Below the pieces are notes generated by a model. It worked only from the letters and a program-made list of their open reading frames with translations, was not told the origin of the DNA and searched no databases. A program made the position numbers and the translations under genes. A stretch of DNA of 24,881 nucleotides from an uncultured Alphaproteobacteria bacterium (GTDB taxonomy: Bacteria; Pseudomonadota; Alphaproteobacteria; Rhizobiales; Aestuariivirgaceae), in NCBI GenBank assembly GCA_937868035.1, contig CALMLK010000067.1, forward strand, positions 1 to 24,881, given 5' to 3'. Shown here piece after piece: positions 1 through 5,611 of this stretch (positions within the stretch are counted from its first letter, which is position 1; each line of letters starts with the position of its first letter).

Positions 1-2119
1 CACCATAGGGGTGGTTCGGGTTGGGGATTTCCAGGATCTGCGTGTCGATCATCGGAAGGTCGGAGCACACCGGAATGCGGTAGTCGAGGAAGCCCGGGTT
101 CTGCAGGCGTCCGTCCTTGCCGTAGACATACTCCTCGTTCAGCGCCCAGCCGATGCCCTGTGCGGCACCGCCCTGGTATTGGCCTTCCACGTAGGCGGGA
201 TGCATGGCTTTGCCCGCGTCCTGGATGACCGTGTAGCGCTTGATGGTCGTGCGGCCCGTTTCCGGATCGACCTCGGCGTCACAGATGTGCGTGGCGAAGG
301 AAACGCCAGCGCCATCGGCAACGATTTCCGAATGCCCCGCCACGGGGCCACCGGTGTTGGCGGCCTGTGCGGCGATGTCCTTGACCGAGAGCGCGGCCTT
401 GTTGCCGTGCTTTTCACCCACGGCGCGGGCTTGGCCATCGACCCATTCCACTTCCTCGACCGGGATTTCCCAGATCTTGGCAGCGCGTTCACGGAGCGTC
501 TGGACCGCCTTGCGCGTGGCATCGACCGCCGCCATGGACGACGAGAAGGTGCCGCGCGAACCGTCGGTCATGTCGTTGTGGCCGAGCGACGAGGTGTCGG
601 CCACGATCACGCGGACCTGCTCGTAGGGAACGCCCAGTTCTTCCGCCACGGCAAGCGCCAGCGAAGCGCGGCTGCCGCCCACGTCCACAGTGCCGACCGC
701 GACCGTCACCGATCCGTCCGGCGTCACGTTGACGTCAACGCAGGTCTGGCCACCGAAGTTGAACCAGAAGCCGCAGGCCATGCCGCGGCCCTGGTTGGGG
801 CCGAGCGGTGCCTTCATGTGCGGATGGTTCTTGGCGGCTTCCAGCGTCGGGCCGATGCCGATCGGACCATAGACCGGACCGTAGGACGACTTGGAGCCTT
901 CCTTGGCCGCGTTCTTGATGCGCAGTTCGACAGGGTCCATGCCGATGGCCTTGGCCACCATGTCCATGGTGCTTTCCACCGCGAAGGCCGCAATGGGCGC
1001 CGAGGGCGCGCGATAGGCCGCGCACTTCGGACGGTTGAGCACCACGTCCTTCGAAACCGACTTCACGTTCTTGAAGTCGTAGCAGGCCCAGCACGTCATG
1101 GCGCCGAATTCGGCCCAGGTGAAGGGGAAGGCGCCGTTCTGGTAACGCAGTTCGGCAAAGGCGGCGGTGATCGTGCCGTCCTTCTTCACGCCGATCTTGA
1201 CGTCGATGGACGACGACGAGGTCGGGCCCGTGGCGCGGAACACTTCGTCACGCGTCATCACCAGCTTCACCGGGCGGTTGGCCTTGCGCGACAGGGCGAG
1301 CGCGATGGGTTCGCCCCACACGTGCGTCTTGCCGCCGAAGCCGCCGCCGATTTCCGACGACGTGACCCGGAGCTTGTTGATGTCCATGCCGAGAAGCTGG
1401 GCGCACTGGTTGCGGTACACGAACGGCCCCTGCGTCGTCACCCACAACTCGCCCGTGCCATCAGGCGAAACGTTGGCGAGGCAGGCATGGGGCTCGATGT
1501 AGCCCTGGTGCGTCTGCTCGGTCTTGTAGGACTTCTCGATGATGACATCGGCATCCTTGAAACCGGCTTCCACGTCGCCATGACCATATTCGGCGATCTT
1601 GACGAAGTTGGACGGCTTCGTGGGCTTGGGCTCGATGCCGTCGGTGAAGATGTCGTCGTGCAGCAGCGGCGCGGTCGGCTTCAGCGCTTCATCCACTTCG
1701 GTGACGTGCGGCAAGACCTGGTAGTCGATCTTGATGAGCTTTGCCGCCTGCTTGGCCGTGTGCATGTCCACCGCCGCGATGGCAGCGACGGCATGGCCGT
1801 CATAGAGCGCCTTCTTGCGCGCCATGCAGTTTTCAAGAATGTCACGCATGCCGCGGTCGCCGCCGGTGAGATCCGGCAGGTCGGCGGAGGTGACGATCGC
1901 CTTCACGCCCGGCAGCTTTTCAGCCTTCGAGGTGTCGATCTTCTTGATCAAGGCATGGGCGTGGGGACTGCGGACGACGAGGCCCACGAGCTGCCCCGGC
2001 GCGAAGGCATCCGCGCCGTATTTGGCGCGGCCCGTCACCTTGTCGATGCCATCGGGACGGCGCACGCGCGTACCGATGACCTTGAAGGGCTTGCGAACGA
2101 GTGATGTGTCGAGCGGCAT
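1..2119 (-). CDS. Xanthine dehydrogenase-family molybdopterin-binding (large) subunit, 3' truncated by window edge
   Basis: This is the catalytic molybdenum-cofactor subunit of a three-subunit hydroxylase of the xanthine dehydrogenase / aerobic CO dehydrogenase family. The reading frame starts MPLDTSLVRKPFKVIG and is open for 706 codons to the window edge, so the last 60-80 residues, including the family's catalytic Glu near the C-terminus, are not visible. Visible motifs are QGYIEPH around residue 220, the Mo-pterin loop GGGFGGK at 258-264, and AYRAP with Tyr at 369. The last motif differs from the AYxCSFR signature of true form I CO dehydrogenase and is nearer to other hydroxylases of the family, so the substrate is unknown (purine, aldehyde, N-heterocycle or aryl-CoA are all possible). 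A good ribosome site (GGGGAG) lies at the end of the 2Fe-2S gene, which stops 3 nt upstream. The three subunit genes are therefore one operon. Confidence 0.93.
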   Translation of the reverse strand, partial: MPLDTSLVRKPFKVIGTRVRRPDGIDKVTGRAKYGADAFAPGQLVGLVVRSPHAHALIKKIDTSKAEKLPGVKAIVTSADLPDLTGGDRGMRDILENCMARKKALYDGHAVAAIAAVDMHTAKQAAKLIKIDYQVLPHVTEVDEALKPTAPLLHDDIFTDGIEPKPTKPSNFVKIAEYGHGDVEAGFKDADVIIEKSYKTEQTHQGYIEPHACLANVSPDGTGELWVTTQGPFVYRNQCAQLLGMDINKLRVTSSEIGGGFGGKTHVWGEPIALALSRKANRPVKLVMTRDEVFRATGPTSSSSIDVKIGVKKDGTITAAFAELRYQNGAFPFTWAEFGAMTCWACYDFKNVKSVSKDVVLNRPKCAAYRAPSAPIAAFAVESTMDMVAKAIGMDPVELRIKNAAKEGSKSSYGPVYGPIGIGPTLEAAKNHPHMKAPLGPNQGRGMACGFWFNFGGQTCVDVNVTPDGSVTVAVGTVDVGGSRASLALAVAEELGVPYEQVRVIVADTSSLGHNDMTDGSRGTFSSSMAAVDATRKAVQTLRERAAKIWEIPVEEVEWVDGQARAVGEKHGNKAALSVKDIAAQAANTGGPVAGHSEIVADGAGVSFATHICDAEVDPETGRTTIKRYTVIQDAGKAMHPAYVEGQYQGGAAQGIGWALNEEYVYGKDGRLQNPGFLDYRIPVCSDLPMIDTQILEIPNPNHPYG

Positions 2120-2122
2120 CTC

Positions 2123-2596
2123 TTATGCTCCCCTCATTTCCTTGGCGGCGGCCTGCACGGCACGCACGATCTTGTCATAACCCGTGCAGCGGCACAGGTT
2201 TCCGGCGAGGCCGAAGCGGATTTCCTCTTCGCTCGGATCGGGGTTCTTGCTGAGCAGCGCCTTCGCCGCGATCAGGAAACCCGGCGTGCACACACCGCAC
2301 TGCAGGGCAGCGTGATCGATGAACTGCTGCTGCAGCGGATGCAGCTTGTCGCCAGTGGCCATGCCTTCGATCGTTTCCAGCGTACGGCCTTCCATTTCCG
2401 CGCCGAGGACGAGACACGAGCAGGTGAGCCGGCCATCCACGATCACCGAGCAGGCGCCGCAATCGCCCGTGCCGCAGCCTTCCTTGGCACCGGTGAGGCC
2501 AAGGCGGTTGCGCAGCACATCGAGCAGCGGTTCATCGGGCTGGCAGGCGTATTCGACCGTGTCGCCGTTGATGGTTGTCTTGACGAGTACGGCCAT
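2123..2596 (-). CDS. 2Fe-2S ferredoxin-type (small) subunit of the molybdenum hydroxylase
   Basis: This 157-residue protein carries the two 2Fe-2S clusters that pass electrons from the Mo centre to FAD. The plant-type cluster ligands are C41, C46, C49 and C61 (Cx4Cx2Cx11C; a further Cys is at 59). The second, alpha-helical cluster has C100, C103, C135 and C137, in the motifs CGVC and CRCTGY. Size and layout are typical of CoxS-like subunits. A GTG at 2602 would add two residues, but AGGAGG lies 9 nt before the ATG at 2596 and only 3 nt before that GTG, so the ATG is preferred. With that start the gene begins 2 nt after the FAD-subunit stop codon (TGA TC ATG), which suggests translational coupling. 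It lies between the FAD and Mo subunits in the cox-like M-S-L order. Confidence 0.95.
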   Translation of the reverse strand: MAVLVKTTINGDTVEYACQPDEPLLDVLRNRLGLTGAKEGCGTGDCGACSVIVDGRLTCSCLVLGAEMEGRTLETIEGMATGDKLHPLQQQFIDHAALQCGVCTPGFLIAAKALLSKNPDPSEEEIRFGLAGNLCRCTGYDKIVRAVQAAAKEMRGA

Positions 2597-2598
2597 GA

Positions 2599-3462
2599 TC
2601 ACTTGCCTCCTGCGCGGGCATACGCGATTTCTGCGGCCCGGCGCGCCATGACGCCAGCCACTTCGGTTCTGAATTCAACGGTGCCGCGCTTGTCGTCGAT
2701 GGGACGGCAGGCGGCGGATGCGGCGGCGGCGAGCTTGGCCTTGGCAGCATCATCGAGCTTCGAGCCGATGATGGCCTTGGCCGCATCCTTGACCAGCAGC
2801 ACGGTGGGGGCAACGGCGCCGAGCGCCACGCGCGCCGCGGTGATGACGCCCTTGCCGTCGATGGTCAGGTTCACGCCGCAGGAAACGACGGCAATGTCCA
2901 TTTCCGTGCGCGGAATGAAGCGCAGGTAGGCATCGCCCGACTTGGGCTTCTTGGCGGGAAGTTCGATGGCCTCGACGATCTCGCCCTTCTTCAGCACCGT
3001 GCGGCCAACGCCGGCCGGCACATCTTCAACGGCGAGCTTGCGCTTGCCATTCACGCTGGCAAGAACGACCTTCGCCCCGGCGGCAACGAGTGCCGGAACG
3101 GCATCGGCGGCGGGCGAGGCATTGCACAGGTTGCCGGCCATGGTGCAGCGGCCCTGCACCTGCTTCGAGCCGATGAGCTGGGCGGCTTCCACAACGCCAG
3201 GCCATGCCTTCAGCAAGGCGGCGTTTTCCGACAGCGCGACGTTGGGCGTTGCCGCGCCAATGACAAATCCGCTGGCTGTCTTCTTGATGTCGCGCATGCC
3301 CTTGATGCGCTTGATGTCCACCACCAGGTCGGGCTCGACCATGCCGGCCTTCATCTTCACCAGAAGATCGGTTCCACCTGCCAGGACAAAGGCTGTGCCT
3401 TTTTCCTTGGCCAAAAGGGCGCAGGCCTCTTTTGTCGTTGCCGGAGATTCGTATCGCATCAT
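2599..3462 (-). CDS. FAD-binding (medium) subunit of the molybdenum hydroxylase
   Basis: This 287-residue protein of the CoxM / xanthine dehydrogenase FAD-subunit family accepts electrons from the 2Fe-2S subunit. Two FAD-binding signatures are visible: AGGTDLL at 28-34, and a TMAGNLCNASPAAD segment at 107-120 that corresponds to the family's TIGGN loop. The C-terminal CO_deh_flav_C-like domain follows from about residue 175. Length is normal for the family. Two consecutive ATG codons (3462 and 3459) are preceded by AGGTGA. The second has slightly better spacing, so the start is uncertain by one residue. It is the first of the three subunit genes and follows the DeoR-type regulator on the same strand after a 105-nt gap, so it may share a transcript with the regulator or have its own promoter. 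Confidence 0.94.
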   Translation of the reverse strand: MMRYESPATTKEACALLAKEKGTAFVLAGGTDLLVKMKAGMVEPDLVVDIKRIKGMRDIKKTASGFVIGAATPNVALSENAALLKAWPGVVEAAQLIGSKQVQGRCTMAGNLCNASPAADAVPALVAAGAKVVLASVNGKRKLAVEDVPAGVGRTVLKKGEIVEAIELPAKKPKSGDAYLRFIPRTEMDIAVVSCGVNLTIDGKGVITAARVALGAVAPTVLLVKDAAKAIIGSKLDDAAKAKLAAAASAACRPIDDKRGTVEFRTEVAGVMARRAAEIAYARAGGK

Positions 3463-3506
3463 TCACCTGTTTGGATTGAGAAGTGCAGTTTGGTCTATGC
3501 GGAGGG

Positions 3507-3518
3507 GGTTGGTCAACC
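3507..3518. promoter_or_regulatory. Small dyad upstream of the molybdenum hydroxylase genes
   Basis: The sequence GGTTG-GT-CAACC is a 5+2+5 inverted repeat in the 105-nt gap between the regulator stop and the FAD-subunit start. It includes TTGACC on the minus strand, which could be a -35 element, but no convincing -10 lies at the right distance. Its CAAC core is shared with the repeats in front of the regulator gene. A chance occurrence is quite possible. Confidence 0.2.
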
Positions 3519-3567
3519 GTCTGCGACACCACGGTGCGGCAAGCGGATTCACCATCATGCAACCGGC

Positions 3568-4353
3568 CTACCCGCTCACCGGGGCGCGCGACACATGGAG
3601 TTTGACGCCCGCCTTCTCCAGGGCGGCCAGAAGGTCCGGTGGCGGCATCTCATCGCTGTAGAGGCGGTTGATCTCCGAAAAGTCGCAAACCTTGACGAGG
3701 GCGGTCTTGCCGAACTTGCTGCTGTCCGAGAGGATGATGCGGCTGTCCGAGCGCGACAGCGCCATGCGCGCCAGTTCCGCTTCCTCGAAGGCCATGTCCA
3801 TGGGTCCGTCGATGGCATGAAGCGCCGCGATTGAGATGAAGGAGTGCCGCACCCGGAAGCGGGAGATGAACTCGACTGCGGGCGGCCCGAAGGCGGCCCC
3901 ATTGTCGGCCTTCAACTCGCCGCCGGCCATGTAGACACGGTTTCCGTTCACGGTGGCAAGTGTGCGCGCGATGTCCGACGAATTGGTGACGATGGTGAGG
4001 CCGCGGCGGCTGCGCAGTTCCTGGGCGAAGATGCTGGTGGTGGTGCCCGTATCAATGATGAGGCTGTCGCCGTCCTCGACCAGCGCCAGGGCGGCCCGGG
4101 CAATGCTGCGCTTCGATTCCGCATTCTCGCGCATGCGCCGCTCGAACGGCGCTTCCCCCACATGATGCGGCAGGGCGAGCGAGCCATGGAGCTTGAGCAC
4201 GTCGCCCCGCTCTTCCAGTTGCCGGGCATCGCGGCGCACCGTTTCCTCCGAGACGCCGAGCGTCTTGGCCAGTTCAGCGACCGTGAGGGTGCCCTGCTGG
4301 GCGATGAGACCCATGATTTGACCGAGTCTGACGGAGATTTTGTGGTTTGCCAT
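3568..4353 (-). CDS. DeoR/GlpR-family transcriptional repressor
   Basis: This 261-residue cytoplasmic regulator has the two-domain DeoR architecture. An N-terminal winged helix-turn-helix occupies about residues 8-58, with recognition-helix segment VSEETVRRD near 34-42. The C-terminal sugar-phosphate-sensing domain follows, with the effector-loop motif DTGTTT at 101-106 and the late motif SDSSKFGK at 209-216. Such proteins usually repress sugar or polyol genes and release DNA on binding a phosphorylated sugar. I chose the ATG at 4353 (MANHKISVR) because homologues begin close to the HTH. The frame is open much further upstream, to 4845, but that extension runs through the AT-rich control region and looks non-coding. 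The gene is divergent from the phosphotransferase-dehydrogenase pair and upstream of the Mo-hydroxylase genes, so it may control either or both. Repeats at 4372-4458 are its likely operators. Confidence 0.92.
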   Translation of the reverse strand: MANHKISVRLGQIMGLIAQQGTLTVAELAKTLGVSEETVRRDARQLEERGDVLKLHGSLALPHHVGEAPFERRMRENAESKRSIARAALALVEDGDSLIIDTGTTTSIFAQELRSRRGLTIVTNSSDIARTLATVNGNRVYMAGGELKADNGAAFGPPAVEFISRFRVRHSFISIAALHAIDGPMDMAFEEAELARMALSRSDSRIILSDSSKFGKTALVKVCDFSEINRLYSDEMPPPDLLAALEKAGVKLHVSRAPVSG

Positions 4354-4371
4354 CGGCTGAATGTGGTTTTC

Positions 4372-4382
4372 TGTTGATTTTA
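4372..4382 (-). promoter_or_regulatory. Candidate -10 of the DeoR-type gene overlapped by an operator half-site
   Basis: On the minus strand TAAAAT (4382-4377) matches five of six bases of a sigma-70 -10 element. It would start transcription about 15-20 nt before the regulator ATG at 4353. No good -35 is seen 16-18 nt away. TGTTGATTT at 4372-4380 is the exact reverse complement of AAATCAACA at 4421-4429 and overlaps this -10, as expected for autorepression. Confidence 0.35.
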
Positions 4383-4424
4383 CGCAGTCAATGCAACAGT
4401 TGAACACGCAATTTGGGGGTAAAT

Positions 4425-4458
4425 CAACAAAAAAATTCATAGTACCAACAAAAGAATT
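4425..4458. repeat. Tandem direct repeats 21 bp apart, candidate DeoR-type operators
   Basis: CAACAAAAAAATT at 4425-4437 and CAACAAAAGAATT at 4446-4458 agree at 12 of 13 positions and are offset by exactly 21 bp, two turns of the helix. Another CAACA lies at 4394-4398 inside the dyad CAAC-A-GTTG, and an inverted copy (TGTTGATTT) is at 4372-4380. Repeated A/T-rich half-sites in phase, in a divergent control region beside a DeoR-family gene, are a usual operator pattern. That this protein binds here is inference. Confidence 0.5.
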
Positions 4459-4484
4459 GACGCCGCATGTGAAAGAGGTAGCGT
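4457..4484 (+). promoter_or_regulatory. Candidate sigma-70 promoter for the phosphotransferase transcript
   Basis: TTGACG (4457-4462, five of six to consensus) is separated by 16 nt from TAGCGT (4479-4484, three of six). The -35 overlaps the right-hand copy of the operator repeat. Predicted transcription would begin near 4491, where the strongly structured leader begins. The weak -10 keeps confidence low. Confidence 0.35.
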
Positions 4485-4490
4485 CGCATC

Positions 4491-4669
4491 TGTGCCCGGG
4501 CTCCTTGTGAGTTTGGGCATTCTGGGAGCCACCCTCCTCCGGGGGCACCTCACACATCTGAGCACGCCCCCGGTCAGGTGGATGAGGTGGCTGGAGAAAT
4601 CCAGCGGTGGCTTCCCTGCCATTTCTGCCATCTCCCAATCGCGCAACCTGCAACCCCGGGGGCTTTTTT
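4491..4669 (+). promoter_or_regulatory. Structured RNA leader or small RNA with mutually exclusive pairings (attenuator/riboswitch-like)
   Basis: This non-coding stretch between the candidate promoter and the phosphotransferase holds several complementary blocks. GGCTCC 4499-4504 pairs with GGAGCC 4525-4530. AGCCACC 4527-4533 pairs with GGTGGCT 4586-4592. CCGGGGGC occurs twice (4539-4546 and 4656-4663), and both copies can pair with the single GCCCCCGG at 4566-4573. In one fold, 4566-4573 and 4575-4579 pair with 4656-4663 and 4646-4650. This closes a junction with GAGGTG 4584-4589 / CATCTC 4629-4634, a six-bp hairpin with a GAAA tetraloop (4590-4605) and a weaker hairpin 4606-4623, and the helix is followed directly by T6 (4664-4669). 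The other fold uses the first CCGGGGGC copy and breaks this helix. I recognise no known RNA family. GC-rich DNA gives chance pairings, so this is a hypothesis. Confidence 0.45.
4566..4669 (+). terminator. Candidate conditional terminator upstream of the phosphotransferase
   Basis: Two pairing blocks (8 bp plus 5 bp, separated by an asymmetric bulge) close a roughly 66-nt internal region. The 3' strand CCGGGGGC ends at 4663 and is followed by TTTTTT 4664-4669. The T-run 40 nt before the ATG at 4709 would stop transcription before the gene. The loop is larger than in a simple intrinsic terminator, so it would work only if the internal hairpins fold first. Confidence 0.35.
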
Positions 4670-4708
4670 CTCCCATGCCGTTCCGACCGAAACACCAGAA
4701 GCAGCCCC

Positions 4709-5611
4709 ATGGCTGATCTTCCGTCCCACGATATGGCCGATGTGGAACAGGCCGTGCGCGGCCTGTCGCTGTGGCAGGGCATCCGCAACATGACGCCGCT
4801 GAAGGGTGGCGTGAGCAACGCCGCCTTCGTGGTGGATGATGCCACCGGCCGTTTTGTGGCCCGTGTCGGCGCCGACTACCCGTTCCACCAGGTCTCCCGC
4901 GCCCGTGAAGCCCATGCCCACCGCGCCGCCTTCGAGGCCGGGCTCTCGCCTGAACTCGTCTTCGCCCGTGACGGCGTGATGGTGGTGCGCTTCATCGAGG
5001 CCCGGACCTTCGCCGAACCCGACGTCCGTCAGGACTGGCAGCGCTGTCTCGACCTCGTCATGCGCACCCATCGTGACATGGGCCACCGCATCCGCGGGCA
5101 AGGCGCCATCTTCTGGGTGTTCCAGATCCTGCGTGACTATGCCGAGACGCTGCGCATCGCCCATCACCGCAGTACGCCGCGCCTGCAGGACTGGATGAAG
5201 ATCACCGACGGCCTTGAGGCCGCCCAGGTGCCGCTGCCGGTGATCTTCGGCCACCACGACCTCCTGCCCACCAACTTCATGGCGGATGACAAGCGCCTCT
5301 GGCTCATTGATTGGGAATACGGCGCCTTCGGCACGGCCATGTTCGACCTCGCCAACATTGCCGCCGCCAACAGCTTCGATGCCACCATGGAAGCCGAGAT
5401 GCTGCGCGCCTATTTCGGCAAGGCCCCGGACCTTGCCCTCGCCCGCGCCTACTATGCCATGAAGGTGGCCGCGGCCCTCCGCGAGGCCATGTGGGGCATG
5501 ATTTCGGAACTGTTCCTCGCCGCACCCGGCGTCGATTACGTGGCCTATGCGGCTGAATATGTCGGCCGCTTCGAGGCCATCCACGCCGCCTACAGCAAGG
5601 ACTTTGCCTGA
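4709..5611 (+). CDS. Choline/aminoglycoside kinase-fold phosphotransferase
   Basis: This 300-residue cytoplasmic kinase-like protein is of the APH / choline-ethanolamine kinase superfamily. The N-lobe has a nucleotide-loop-like GGVSNAAF near residue 33. The catalytic Brenner motif is GHHDLLPTN, with catalytic Asp184 and metal-binding Asn189. The second metal-binding Asp201 lies in LIDWEYG, a form typical of choline kinase/LicA-like members. The expected activity is ATP-dependent phosphorylation of a small hydroxyl compound such as choline or ethanolamine; the true substrate cannot be told. The ATG at 4709 is chosen because the protein then begins just before the kinase fold. A GTG at 4607 would place its N-terminus inside the structured leader. 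No strong ribosome site is seen. The TGA is followed immediately by the ATG of the dehydrogenase gene, so the two are co-translated and probably act in one pathway. Confidence 0.88.
   Translation: MADLPSHDMADVEQAVRGLSLWQGIRNMTPLKGGVSNAAFVVDDATGRFVARVGADYPFHQVSRAREAHAHRAAFEAGLSPELVFARDGVMVVRFIEARTFAEPDVRQDWQRCLDLVMRTHRDMGHRIRGQGAIFWVFQILRDYAETLRIAHHRSTPRLQDWMKITDGLEAAQVPLPVIFGHHDLLPTNFMADDKRLWLIDWEYGAFGTAMFDLANIAAANSFDATMEAEMLRAYFGKAPDLALARAYYAMKVAAALREAMWGMISELFLAAPGVDYVAYAAEYVGRFEAIHAAYSKDFA

Noticed and set aside
11..2104. 697-codon open frame on the plus strand opposite the Mo-subunit gene
   Set aside because: It mirrors the real gene on the minus strand, which carries clear family motifs. 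The plus-strand product is a His/Arg/Gly/Asp-rich shadow caused by high GC at third positions.
4571..4594. Resemblance of CGGTCAGGT... to the conserved tip of signal recognition particle RNA
   Set aside because: Only the GGTCAGGT portion matches. The essential GGAA-type tetraloop and the complementary AGCAGC side of that hairpin are missing, so this is not 4.5S RNA.
4491..4669. 6S RNA gene
   Set aside because: The 5' and 3' ends can form a short CCCGGG closing stem, but the segment lacks the long rod with a central bubble, and the usual zapA/ygfA neighbourhood is absent.
4607..4708. GTG start at 4607 for the phosphotransferase
   Set aside because: It would translate the structured leader, including the T6 run, into a non-conserved Pro/Arg-rich extension; the kinase fold begins after 4709.
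4354..4845. Upstream extension of the DeoR-type frame to 4845
   Set aside because: The extension crosses the AT-rich control region and the divergent gene start. Homologues begin near MANHK, and the extra residues show no domain.
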